Shown piece by piece: positions 10,509 through 18,767 of a stretch of DNA of 64,000 bases. A program made the position numbers and the translations under genes. Source of the DNA: Fretibacterium sp. OH1220_COT-178 (GTDB taxonomy: Bacteria; Synergistota; Synergistia; Synergistales; Aminobacteriaceae); NCBI RefSeq assembly GCF_003860125.1, contig NZ_RQYL01000002.1:62001-126000 (forward strand), written 5' to 3'. Under the pieces are notes generated by a model. It worked only from the letters and a program-made list of their open reading frames with translations. It was not told the DNA's origin and did no database searches. Position 1 is the first letter of the stretch, and every line of letters begins with the position of its first letter.

Positions 10509-11141
10509 ATGTCTGTCGAAAAAGTGCGCGAACTGATGGTCGCAGGGGACGGCGACGAGGCCGTCGCGAAGGTCAAGGAGCTGTTGGAGAAGGGGGTCGA
10601 CGCCAAGGAGATCATGGCGGGCCTGACGGAGGAGATGGGAGTTCTGGGCCAGAAGTTCGAGAACTTCGAGGTCTTCCTTCCGGACCTCATGGTCGCTGGA
10701 GACGCCTTCATGCAGATCATGAACGACGTCCTCAAGGAGCGCCTGGTCGGAGACGGCACGGACAAAAAGCCCACCACCGTGATCATCGGCACCGTCAAGG
10801 GCGATTACCACGATATTGGAAAGAACATTGTGGGCATCGTTCTGCAGGCGAACGGTTTCAACGTCGTCGACCTGGGAGCGGATGTCGACCCCGTCGCATA
10901 CATGGAGGCGGCCCGTAAGGAGAAGGCCGCTGTCGTGGGGCTTTCCGCCCTGATGACCACGACGATGCCCGGCCAGGAGGAGTTCATCAAGCTGGTGAAG
11001 GACGCCGGGGACCAGGGGAAATATCTGGTCTGCGTCGGCGGAGCTCCCACCTCCGTCGAATGGGCGGAGCGCATCGGAGCCGACGTCTGGTCCTTCGACG
11101 CCTTCGAGTGCGCGGCGAAAATCAAGGACCTTCTGAAATAG
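10509..11141 (+). CDS. Corrinoid protein of a methyltransferase system (MtmC/MtbC-like)
   Basis: The protein has 210 residues; ATG 10509 follows AGGGGG. It is the cognate methyl carrier. Residues 1-~85 are the helical cap domain (KELLEKGVDAKEIMAGLTEEM, FLPDLMVAGDAF). Residues ~90-210 are the Rossmann B12-binding domain with the lower cobalt ligand in DYHDIGKNIV, the GLSALMTTTMP loop and the CVGGAPTS loop. During catalysis Co(I) takes a methyl group from the substrate on the MtmB-like subunit (next gene, 42 bases downstream) and donates it to the second methyltransferase. Length and architecture are normal for MtmC/MtbC/MttC-type proteins, and sequence alone cannot say which amine it serves. 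It is the first gene of an eight-gene unidirectional cluster. Confidence 0.93.
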   Translation: MSVEKVRELMVAGDGDEAVAKVKELLEKGVDAKEIMAGLTEEMGVLGQKFENFEVFLPDLMVAGDAFMQIMNDVLKERLVGDGTDKKPTTVIIGTVKGDYHDIGKNIVGIVLQANGFNVVDLGADVDPVAYMEAARKEKAAVVGLSALMTTTMPGQEEFIKLVKDAGDQGKYLVCVGGAPTSVEWAERIGADVWSFDAFECAAKIKDLLK

Positions 11142-11183
11142 CCGGATCGGTCATCGACGTAAAGACGGGGAGGAATCGATATC

Positions 11184-12575
11184 ATGTCGACGTTCAGAAT
11201 GTGGGAAGTTTTTGCCAAGGCGGACGAGGGCCCCTTCTACAAGGACCAGGGGGAGTGGATGCTCAAGAGCTTCATCCCCGAGATGAGGCGGGTCATCAAG
11301 GAATATGACATCAAATACGACGGGAAGACCATCGTCAACTGCGACGATGCCCTGGCCGACCGCGTGTGGGCGGCGGCAAAGGACTTTTTCGTCTCCGTCG
11401 GAGTCTACCATCAGGACACGCACCGCGTCATGAAGTTCTCCGAGCGGGAGGTCAACGAGGTCCTCTACACCAAGCGGCCCAAGTATCTCATCGGAGCGGG
11501 ACACGATCAGCGCTGGCTGCAGGTCCGGTCCATCGAGGACAAGGAGCGTCGCCCCTTCCACCTCTTCAGCCCCGACGCGAATTTCAGCACGGACATCCAC
11601 AAGAAGGCCTGCATGGCCTACCTCAAGGAACCCCTGCTCGACGGGCTTTGTGCTCCTCTGATCGAGGATTTCATGGGCCGCAAGGCGACGTCCCAGACCC
11701 CCACGGAGGTGGCGGCCGCCATGGAGCACGCCATGAACCTTCGGGACGCCCAACGCCTGGTCGGCAAGCCGGACGTCTGGACCGTCTCGGTGGGCACCGC
11801 CGAGACCGATCAGGCCCAGATCGCCGCGGCGAACGCCGAATGGGGCGTTCGTCCCTCGCACCGGGACGGGCGCATGGTCTCCATCCTCACCGAGATGACC
11901 ACCAACGACGCCATGCTCAACAAGTCCATGCACTACCGCTCCTACGGCAACGTCTTCGGCAACCTTTGCGGGGCCATCTTCGGCGGGCACGCGGGAGGCG
12001 CCGAGGGAACGCTCGTCCTGCAGACGGCCTACAACATCGAGGGAGCGTGTCTGTACGGGTCCTGCTGGGCCTTGAATTTCCCCTTCCACCTGAAGTGGCA
12101 GTCCACCACGACCCGGGAGCTGCTGTGGCTCCAGAGCGTCCTCACCCAGGCGCTGTCCCGCAATTCCAACCTCATTCTCCTGAACAACCTTTTCGCCAAC
12201 GCCGGCCCCGGAACGGAGCAGCTGTACTGGGAGTGCGCGAACCACGCCCTGGCCACCGAGTCCTCGGGCGGCAATCCCTGGGGCGCCGCGACCTGCCGCA
12301 ACAAATTCACCGATCACGCCACGCCGCTGGAGTCCCGCTTCTACCACGAGGTCTCGGAGGCCTCCTTCAAGATGCGCTTGCCCCGGGCGAAGGCCGAGGA
12401 GCTCTGCCAGAAGATCATGGCGAAGTACGAGAAGCTCATCCCGACGGACAACTACGGAAAGACCATCCAGGAGGTCTACGACATGGATCGGCTGACTCCG
12501 AGGCAGGAGTACCTGGATCAGTACGAGCGTATGAGAGACGAGCTCTGTGCGATGGGACTCGAGTTCCCCTATTAA
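11184..12575 (+). CDS. MtmB-family methyltransferase without pyrrolysine
   Basis: The protein has 463 residues, close to the ~458 of archaeal MtmB. It shares the MtmB plan throughout: VYHQDTHRVMKFSE near residue 75 (MtmB has IYCTDTHRIVKYTE), SQTPTEVAAAMEHAM near 172, FGGHAGGAEGTLVLQTA near 260, WQSTTTRELL near 300, NAGPGTEQLYWE near 335, GKTIQEVYDMDRLTP near 430. Known MtmB proteins read an in-frame UAG as pyrrolysine at residue 202, and that residue activates methylamine for attack by Co(I). Here the frame is open and residues 201-203 are Val-Ser-Val, with Ser202 encoded by TCG. So it is a pyrrolysine-free MtmB homologue that must bind its substrate differently, as MtgB does within the MttB family. 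Comparison with MtmB is from memory; the family call is firm, the substrate unknown. Confidence 0.88.
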   Translation: MSTFRMWEVFAKADEGPFYKDQGEWMLKSFIPEMRRVIKEYDIKYDGKTIVNCDDALADRVWAAAKDFFVSVGVYHQDTHRVMKFSEREVNEVLYTKRPKYLIGAGHDQRWLQVRSIEDKERRPFHLFSPDANFSTDIHKKACMAYLKEPLLDGLCAPLIEDFMGRKATSQTPTEVAAAMEHAMNLRDAQRLVGKPDVWTVSVGTAETDQAQIAAANAEWGVRPSHRDGRMVSILTEMTTNDAMLNKSMHYRSYGNVFGNLCGAIFGGHAGGAEGTLVLQTAYNIEGACLYGSCWALNFPFHLKWQSTTTRELLWLQSVLTQALSRNSNLILLNNLFANAGPGTEQLYWECANHALATESSGGNPWGAATCRNKFTDHATPLESRFYHEVSEASFKMRLPRAKAEELCQKIMAKYEKLIPTDNYGKTIQEVYDMDRLTPRQEYLDQYERMRDELCAMGLEFPY

Positions 12576-12584
12576 AGTAAGGAA

Positions 12585-12621
12585 GGTGGGGTCGGGGTGC
12601 GGCGTGCGTCCCGACCCCACC
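12585..12621 (+). repeat. 12-bp perfect intergenic hairpin
   Basis: GGTGGGGTCGGG (12585-12596) is exactly complementary to CCCGACCCCACC (12610-12621), with a 13-base loop. It starts 10 bases after the MtmB-like stop and is not followed by a T run. It is therefore more likely an mRNA-stabilising or processing stem that favours the upstream B and C genes than a simple terminator. Confidence 0.8.
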
Positions 12622-12650
12622 CTATCCGACAAGGACGACGAGGTGAGGAG

Positions 12651-14021
12651 ATGAACGGAAAGGAAAGGGTTTTAAAGGCCTTGCGTTTCGAGGAAGTGGA
12701 CCGGGTCCCGTGGGTCCCCTTCACGGGGGTCCACGTGGCGAAACTGGTGAACAGCGACGCCCCCAGCTTGCTGACCCGGGCGGACGTCCTGGTCGAGGCC
12801 GTGGCGGCTGCGGCGGAACGCTATCACGCGGACGGGGTCTGCTCCGCCTTCGACCTTCAGGCGGAGGCCGAAGCGCTGGGCTGCACGCTCCATTGGCCGA
12901 AGAACAATCCCCCCGCCGTCACGGGGCACATCCTGGCGGAGGGCAAGGCGTTGGCGGACCTTCCGGAGTTCACGCGCGAGAGCGGCCGTCTTCCCATCTT
13001 CTTCGAGGCCACCCGCAAATTGGTCGAGCGTCTGGGAGACCGTGTGGCCGTCTTCGCGCTCTGCTGCGGTCCCTTCACCCTGGCTCTCCACCTCCGGGGC
13101 TCGACGTTCATCATGGATATGATCAAAAAGCCCGACGAGGCTCATGCGGTGCTCAAATACTGCGCGGAGATCTCCCGCAGGATGGGAGAGTGGTACATGG
13201 AGACGGGAGCCCACATCATCGCCGTCGTCGATCCCATGACCAGCCAGATCTCGCCCAAGCACTTCGAGACCTTCGTCACCCCCTACGTCAAGCCGGTCAT
13301 CGACGAGGTGCGCGGACGCAACGGCATCGTGACGCTCTTCTGCTGCGGCAACGCGACAAAGAACATCGAGCTGATGATGAAATGTTCGCCTAATGCGATC
13401 GCTTTTGACGAACAGGTCGATCTGGCCTTCGTCCGGGACCTCGCCCATCAGTACAAGGTGTGCTTCGAGGGCAACATCCCGCTGACGACGACCCTGCTCT
13501 TCGGCTCGCCCAAGGAGTGCGTCGAGGATGTGAAAAAACGCATCGCCATCGGCGGCAAGCAAGGCTATATCCTGTCGCCCGGCTGCGATCTGCCCTACGA
13601 CACGCCCTTCTACAACCTCGAGGCCGTCGGGCTTTACGCCGCGACGGGCGAGGAGCCGTCCGACACGGCGGGCTTCCTCTCCCTGGAGGACGCGCTCAGC
13701 CAGGCCGAGGAATCCGGCGAGGTGTTCGAGGACGTCGTCGTGGAGCCGGGCCGAGTGTTCATCGAGATCGTAACTCTGGACTCCGAGGGCTGCGCGCCGT
13801 GCCAGTACATGTGCGAGGCCGTCAGGTCCGTGGAGGAACGCTACGGGGACAAGCTGCGTTGGAGGGAGTCGCTCATCAAGAGCGTCGCGGGAATAAAGAG
13901 AACCCAGGCCCTGGGGGTCTCGACCCTTCCCACCCTGCTCATCAACAACGAGGTCGTCTTCGACAACATCACCCCCACCTCGGAGGAGCTCATCAAGGAG
14001 ATCGACAAACGCCTGGGGTGA
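12651..14021 (+). CDS. MtaA/URO-D-like corrinoid methyltransferase fused to a thioredoxin-like domain
   Basis: The protein has 456 residues; ATG 12651 follows GAGGTGAGGAG. Residues 1-~345 are the uroporphyrinogen-decarboxylase fold used by MtaA/MtbA methylcobamide transferases (MNGKERVLKALRFEEVDRVP, GPFTLALHLRG, HFETFVTPYVKPVIDE, YILSPGCDLPYDTPFYN). This enzyme would move methyl from the corrinoid protein to a thiol or folate acceptor. The family zinc motif His-x-Cys is here Phe230-Cys231-Cys232, with the third ligand Cys312 kept. The zinc site may therefore be all-Cys. Residues ~365-456 add a thioredoxin/glutaredoxin-like domain with C381-A-P-C384 and a further Cys388, and the cis-Pro signature STLPTLLINN. 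MtaA-type proteins of ~340 residues lack this extension. It may hand electrons to, or protect, the cobalt or thiol chemistry. Confidence 0.88.
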   Translation: MNGKERVLKALRFEEVDRVPWVPFTGVHVAKLVNSDAPSLLTRADVLVEAVAAAAERYHADGVCSAFDLQAEAEALGCTLHWPKNNPPAVTGHILAEGKALADLPEFTRESGRLPIFFEATRKLVERLGDRVAVFALCCGPFTLALHLRGSTFIMDMIKKPDEAHAVLKYCAEISRRMGEWYMETGAHIIAVVDPMTSQISPKHFETFVTPYVKPVIDEVRGRNGIVTLFCCGNATKNIELMMKCSPNAIAFDEQVDLAFVRDLAHQYKVCFEGNIPLTTTLLFGSPKECVEDVKKRIAIGGKQGYILSPGCDLPYDTPFYNLEAVGLYAATGEEPSDTAGFLSLEDALSQAEESGEVFEDVVVEPGRVFIEIVTLDSEGCAPCQYMCEAVRSVEERYGDKLRWRESLIKSVAGIKRTQALGVSTLPTLLINNEVVFDNITPTSEELIKEIDKRLG

Positions 14022-14088
14022 TCGGGCCCCATCCTGAGTCACGAAGGCCGAAATTCAACGACAACGAAAGAAGCGAGGGGAGAAAAAC

Positions 14089-15636
14089 ATGGAGAGAGAA
14101 AGAAAACCGAGTTTCCCACTGGCGCTCGTCACCTTTATCGGCGTCGCGGCGATCATCAGCTACGGGCTTTTGGGCCTGGGGTTGGACGCGCACATCCCCA
14201 TCGCCATCGCCGCGGGCTTCGCCGCCATCATCGGAAAGTGCTTCGTCGGCATCGAATGGTCGGAGATGGAGAACTCCGTATTCGCCGCCATAACCTCCTC
14301 ACTGAGTGCGTTGCTGATCCTCATCGCCATAGGGATGCTCGTGGGCTCCTGGGTCCTTTCCGGCGTGGTGCCGGGGATGATCTACTACGGCCTCAACCTC
14401 CTTTCTCCGGGGATCTTCCTGCTGGCCACCCTGTTGCTTTGTTCCGTGACCTCCCTGGCCACGGGTTCCTCCTGGGGGGTCGGCGGGACCGTCGGCGTGG
14501 CCCTCATCGGAATCGCCGCCGGACTTGGAATCCCCGCGCCCCTCACGGCAGGCGTCGTCATCTCGGGCGCCTACTTCGGGGACAAGATGTCCCCCCTGTC
14601 CGACACCACCAACCTGGCTCCGGCCGTGTCGGGTTCCAATCTCTTCGATCACATCCGGGCAATGATCTGGACCACCGTGCCCTCCTATCTCATTGTGATG
14701 GCGATAACCCTCTACCTGGGCACCCACTACGCCGGAGCATCCGCAAATTTCGACGCCAGCCGAATTCAGGCGCTGCAGACCCTCATGGCCAAAGAGTTCC
14801 CGATCAGCCCCGTCTACACGGCCGTCCCCGCCCTGCTCGTTCTGGTTCTGGCCATCCTGAGATTTCCGGCCATTCCCAGCATGATGGCCGGCGTCGCGGC
14901 CGCCTCGGTGTTTTCCCTGATCCAGGGACACAGCCTTCACGACGTTCTGAACGTCCTGCACTACGGATACGAATCCACGATCGCCTCCCAGTTCTCCAGC
15001 CTTTCGATCGACAAAGTGCCGGAGCTGCTGGCCCAGCTGAACCTCACGGGTCTTTCGCCCGAGATGGCCCACGACGCGGGGAACCTCCTCACCGAGCTCC
15101 TGAAGAAGGGGGGCGTGGACAGCATGATGTGGTCCCTGTCCCTCATCATCATCGCGTTGATCCTGGGGGGAATCATGGAGAGCTGCCGCTATCTCGACGT
15201 CCTGCTCACCCCCCTGCTCAATCGCGTCCGGTCCGTGGGCGGTCTGGTCTCGCTCGTCGCGGCCTCCTGTGTCGCCGGCAACTTCTTCCTGGGCGACCAA
15301 TACCTGGGAATCGTCGTCCCCGGGCGCATGTTCAAGAACGCCGTCGCCCGCTCCGGGCTCTCGCCCAGAATGCTCTCCCGTTCCCTCGAGGACACCGCCA
15401 CCATGACGGCCGTGCTGATTCCCTGGACGGGCTGCGGCGCATTTCAGGCCAAGGCGATGGGCGTCCCCACCCTCACCTACCTGCCCTATTGTTTCCTGAA
15501 CTACATCAACCCGATCGTGGCGATCGTGATGAGCTACCTCGGCATCGGAATCTACTGGGGACCGAACGGAGCCGACAAGGTGGAAAAAAGGACGGCTCTT
15601 TCCTTCGACTTCACGAAGGAGGCTGTCGAGGGATAG
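14089..15636 (+). CDS. NhaC-family Na+/H+ antiporter-like transporter
   Basis: The protein has 515 residues; ATG 14089 follows GAGGGGAG. About twelve hydrophobic segments span the length. NhaC signatures are visible: SVTSLATGSSWGVGGTVGVAL, VVISGAYFGDKMSPLSDTTN, and a late SRSLEDTATMTAVLIPWTGC block. Characterised NhaC proteins exchange Na+ and H+, but relatives (such as MleN) exchange organic substrates. Its place inside a demethylation operon suggests it imports the methylated substrate or exports the demethylated product. That role is inferred from context only. The ~60-base gap to the preceding gene has no terminator. Confidence 0.88.
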   Translation: MERERKPSFPLALVTFIGVAAIISYGLLGLGLDAHIPIAIAAGFAAIIGKCFVGIEWSEMENSVFAAITSSLSALLILIAIGMLVGSWVLSGVVPGMIYYGLNLLSPGIFLLATLLLCSVTSLATGSSWGVGGTVGVALIGIAAGLGIPAPLTAGVVISGAYFGDKMSPLSDTTNLAPAVSGSNLFDHIRAMIWTTVPSYLIVMAITLYLGTHYAGASANFDASRIQALQTLMAKEFPISPVYTAVPALLVLVLAILRFPAIPSMMAGVAAASVFSLIQGHSLHDVLNVLHYGYESTIASQFSSLSIDKVPELLAQLNLTGLSPEMAHDAGNLLTELLKKGGVDSMMWSLSLIIIALILGGIMESCRYLDVLLTPLLNRVRSVGGLVSLVAASCVAGNFFLGDQYLGIVVPGRMFKNAVARSGLSPRMLSRSLEDTATMTAVLIPWTGCGAFQAKAMGVPTLTYLPYCFLNYINPIVAIVMSYLGIGIYWGPNGADKVEKRTALSFDFTKEAVEG

Positions 15637-15677
15637 GGGAAAGGTACTCGATTCGGCCGTTTTTGTCCGATTCGCAG

Positions 15678-15717
15678 ACATTGGTTGCTCAGGCCGTACG
15701 GCCTGAGCAACCAATGT
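15678..15717. repeat. 40-nt perfect palindrome
   Basis: The half-site ACATTGGTTGCTCAGGCCGT (15678-15697) is followed directly by its exact reverse complement (15698-15717), with no central spacer. A further CGC/GCG pairing flanks it after a two-base bulge. It lies between the transporter and aminotransferase genes and has no T run. It could act as a protein-binding site, an mRNA stem-loop or a recombination site. No second copy was noticed in the window. Confidence 0.9.
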
Positions 15718-15763
15718 GCGCATTGATTTCGCCTCTCATGGCCTGAATGGAGGTGGACGCAAA

Positions 15764-17116
15764 ATGGCAAAGGAAATCTCGAAGAGCCTCGATATCGTGC
15801 GGCGTGACGGAGAGGTTCTGTCCCCCTGCTTTCGGTCCCCCTACTACCCCTTCGCAGTGCATTCCGGAAGCGGAGCTCTTCTGTTCGACGCCGACGGAAA
15901 CACCTATATCGATTTCTCCGCCTCTGCCGGGGTTCTGAATACCGGCATGTGCCACCCTGCAGTCGTCGAGGCCGTATGTGCCCAAACCCGTGAGATGATC
16001 GGCTACACTATAGGCTATATGTATGAGGAGTCCGCCGTCGAGCTGGCGGAGATGCTGTGCCGTATCGTTCCCGGCGACTTTACCAAGAGCGTGGCCTACG
16101 GGCTCTCGGGATCGGACGCGATGGACGGGGCCATCAAGTTCGCCCGAAAATATACCGGACGCAGCCACGTCCTCTCGTTTCTGACGGCCTACCATGGAAC
16201 GACCTACGGAGCCATCTCCGCCTCCGCCATCTCCCTGAACATGCACAGGGGCATAGGGCCGCTGCTCCCCGACCTGCACTACTTCCCCTACCCGGAGTGT
16301 CCGCGCTGTCCCTGGGAGCAAAGTCCGGAGCTGTGCGCCCTGGAATGTCTCGAAGAGCTGCAAAGAGCCCTTCGTCTCCATCTGCCCCCCGAGGAGGTCG
16401 CCGCCGTGCTCTTCGAGCCCATCGCAGGGGATGCGGGGCTCGTCGTCCCCCCGATACGCTACGTTCAAGCCCTGAAGGAACTCTGCCAGACCCACGGCAT
16501 ACTTTTTGTCTCGGACGAGGTTCAGCAGGGCATGGGGAGGACCGGGACCTGGACGGCACTGGAGCATTTCGGCGTCCAGGCCGACATCGTCGCCCTGGGC
16601 AAGGCCCTGGCATCGGGCCTGCCTCTGAGCGCGCTGGTGATGCGCAAGGAGATCGGAGACAGTCTGGAACATCCGGGGCACTGCTTCACCCTGGCCGGAA
16701 ACTCCGTCTGCTGCCGGGCGGCCCTGGCCACAATTCGGATCATCGAGGAGGAGAGGTTGCTCGAACGAAGCCGCCAGACGGGCCTCTGGATCCAGAACCG
16801 ACTCGGTGAGATGAAACGGGATTTTCCCGAACTCGGCGAGACGAGAGGGCTCGGGCTCTCCATAGGCCAGGATTTTCTGCATCCGGGAACGGACATCCCC
16901 GACCGAAACGGCTGCGCGAAGATCTGCTACCGGTGCTGGGAGCGAGGGCTCATCCTGACCTTCCTGGGAGAGAATACCCTCCGAATCCAGCCCCCTCTGG
17001 TGCTCTCCGAGGAGCAAGCCCAATCGGGACTGGACATCCTGGCCGACTCCATCCGGGACTACCGAGCGGGGCGGATCGGGGACGAGGTTCTTGAATTTGC
17101 GAAAGGGTGGTCATGA
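15764..17116 (+). CDS. Class III PLP-dependent aminotransferase
   Basis: The protein has 450 residues. ATG 15764 is preceded by GGAGGTGG at 15749-15756. It is a fold-type I, class III (omega/4-aminobutyrate-type) aminotransferase. Visible blocks: ALLFDADGNTYIDFSASAGVLNTGMCHP near the start, YGLSGSDAMDGAIKFARKYTGR, LSFLTAYHGTTYGA, VLFEPIAGDAGLVVPP, ILFVSDEVQQGMGRTG, and the PLP lysine in VALGKALASGLP (about residue 284). An ECPRCPWEQSPELCALEC insert near residue 185 is Cys-rich; similar inserts occur in some members of the class. Such enzymes remove terminal amino groups from omega-amino acids or diamines. In this operon it probably processes the amine left after demethylation, so the substrate may be an N-methylated omega-amino acid. 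That is inference. Confidence 0.9.
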   Translation: MAKEISKSLDIVRRDGEVLSPCFRSPYYPFAVHSGSGALLFDADGNTYIDFSASAGVLNTGMCHPAVVEAVCAQTREMIGYTIGYMYEESAVELAEMLCRIVPGDFTKSVAYGLSGSDAMDGAIKFARKYTGRSHVLSFLTAYHGTTYGAISASAISLNMHRGIGPLLPDLHYFPYPECPRCPWEQSPELCALECLEELQRALRLHLPPEEVAAVLFEPIAGDAGLVVPPIRYVQALKELCQTHGILFVSDEVQQGMGRTGTWTALEHFGVQADIVALGKALASGLPLSALVMRKEIGDSLEHPGHCFTLAGNSVCCRAALATIRIIEEERLLERSRQTGLWIQNRLGEMKRDFPELGETRGLGLSIGQDFLHPGTDIPDRNGCAKICYRCWERGLILTFLGENTLRIQPPLVLSEEQAQSGLDILADSIRDYRAGRIGDEVLEFAKGWS

Positions 17117-17117
17117 G

Positions 17118-18734
17118 ATGTCACAGGGACGCTGCAGCATCCTTTTTTTACCCTTCAACATAGCGGTGGAGGGCGATTCCGGCGAGACGCTGGACGCCCT
17201 CGCCCTCCGCGGAGGAGTGCCTCTCGAGCGTCCCTGTACCGGGGCGGGAATCTGCGGAAAATGCCGCGTCCGGACCGCTCCTCCCGCCGAATTTCTGACC
17301 CCTCCGACCTTCACCGAAAGACGGCTGCTCAAGAAGGCCGAGCTCGATGCGGGGCTGCGCCTGGCCTGTTGCGCGACAATTCTGGGGAGCGGCACGGTAT
17401 CCGTGGTCAATCCGGTTGGGCAGCGCTCCCACCGGATCCTGGAGGATTTGGGGCCGGACGCGATGTTCGTCTGGGATGGGGCGCGTCCCGGCTACGGCAT
17501 CTCCGTGGACATCGGGACCACAACCGTGGCCTGCTGCCTTTTGGACCTGCAGGGGCAGAAGATTCTGGGAGTCCACTCCTTCCTGAACCCACAGATCCCC
17601 TTCGGGGACGACGTCATCTCCCGCATCTCCCACTCCACCTCCTCCCCCGAGGCTCTCGGCCAGCTCCAGCGGGCGATCCTCGGCGGACTCTCCTCCGCCT
17701 TTCTGGAGCTGACCCAGCGTCACGGAATCCGCTCCGAAGAGATCCGCGAGGTCGTCGTAGCCGCGAACACCGTCATGGAACACCTCCTCATGGGCGTCTC
17801 CCCGGAGACGATCGGCAAAAGCCCTTATACGCCGGCATTTCTCAGTCACGAACCCGTGCCTGCGGCATCCCTGGGACTTCCCGTCCACCCCGAAGGGCTC
17901 CTGAAGCTCATCCCCAACGTCGCGGGCTACGTTGGCGGAGACATCGTTTCCGGGGCAACGGCCTTCGGCCTGGACTCCGGGGCGCCCCTGAAGCTTCTGG
18001 TCGACATCGGGACCAACAACGAGATCGTTCTGGGCAATCGTGACGGGCTTTATTGCTGCGCTGCAGCCGCGGGACCGGCACTCGAAGGGGCCAGAATCCA
18101 ATGCGGCATGAGGGCCCAGGCCGGGGCCATCGAACGAGTCCGACTGGCCGGGGGAGAGCTCGAAATCGAGGTGATCGGCGGAGGGCACCCGGTCGGATTG
18201 TGCGGATCCGGACTGGTGGACCTTCTTGCCCTTCTGCTGCGAGAGGGCATCGTGGAGCGGAGCGGTCGGTTTGTACCCCCCGAGGAGTGCCGCAACGAAC
18301 CGTTGCGCAGTCGCCTGGGCCGGGACGGAAACGGCATGGTACACTTCCTGTTGGGCGAGGCAGCCGACGCCGTCCGCCTGACGCAGAAGGACGTACGGGA
18401 GGTGCAGCTGGCCCTGGGCGCCATCCGAGCCGGCATGGGGGTCCTGTTGGAGCGGCGGGACGTCTCCCTGGAGGATATCGACGAGCTGCTTTTGGCGGGG
18501 GCCTTCGGGAACTACATCGACGTCGACAGCGCCATGGCGGTCGGCCTCGTCCCCAAGCTGCCTCGGGAGAGGATCCGAAGCGTGAAAAACGCGTCCGGCC
18601 TTGGCGCCTGCCTGGCGCTCGCCTCTCCTCGCTTTTACGAAAAAACCGGGGAGGCCGCCCAAAAAATGCAGTACATCGAGCTCTCCACGCTCCCCGACTT
18701 TCAGCGGCGCTTCGTCAAGGCCATGATCTTTTGA
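17118..18734 (+). CDS. RACo-like [2Fe-2S] corrinoid-protein reductive activator
   Basis: The protein has 538 residues. ATG 17118 begins one base after the aminotransferase stop. The N-terminal ~95 residues are a plant-type ferredoxin domain with Cys40, Cys46, Cys49 and Cys84/85 (RPCTGAGICGKCR, LRLACCA). The remainder is the ASKHA-type ATPase core seen in RACo and related DUF4445 proteins: YGISVDIGTTTVACCLLD, NPQIPFGDDVISRI, VVAANTVMEHLL, LLVDIGTNNEIVLG, GLCGSGLVDLLA and LLLAGAFGNYID. Such proteins use ATP hydrolysis to drive an electron uphill and return Co(II) corrinoid to active Co(I). RamA, the methylamine-system activator of methanogens, does the same with two [4Fe-4S] clusters. Its presence strongly supports a working corrinoid methyltransferase system here. 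Confidence 0.92.
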   Translation: MSQGRCSILFLPFNIAVEGDSGETLDALALRGGVPLERPCTGAGICGKCRVRTAPPAEFLTPPTFTERRLLKKAELDAGLRLACCATILGSGTVSVVNPVGQRSHRILEDLGPDAMFVWDGARPGYGISVDIGTTTVACCLLDLQGQKILGVHSFLNPQIPFGDDVISRISHSTSSPEALGQLQRAILGGLSSAFLELTQRHGIRSEEIREVVVAANTVMEHLLMGVSPETIGKSPYTPAFLSHEPVPAASLGLPVHPEGLLKLIPNVAGYVGGDIVSGATAFGLDSGAPLKLLVDIGTNNEIVLGNRDGLYCCAAAAGPALEGARIQCGMRAQAGAIERVRLAGGELEIEVIGGGHPVGLCGSGLVDLLALLLREGIVERSGRFVPPEECRNEPLRSRLGRDGNGMVHFLLGEAADAVRLTQKDVREVQLALGAIRAGMGVLLERRDVSLEDIDELLLAGAFGNYIDVDSAMAVGLVPKLPRERIRSVKNASGLGACLALASPRFYEKTGEAAQKMQYIELSTLPDFQRRFVKAMIF

Positions 18735-18767
18735 ACGGCCGATTTTTTCCCCCGAGGAGGCAAGGTC

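Noticed and set aside
11184-12575. Hidden amber (pyrrolysine) codon in the MtmB-like gene
   Set aside because: The frame is fully open from ATG to TAA with no in-frame TAG, so it is not a classical Pyl-encoding gene.
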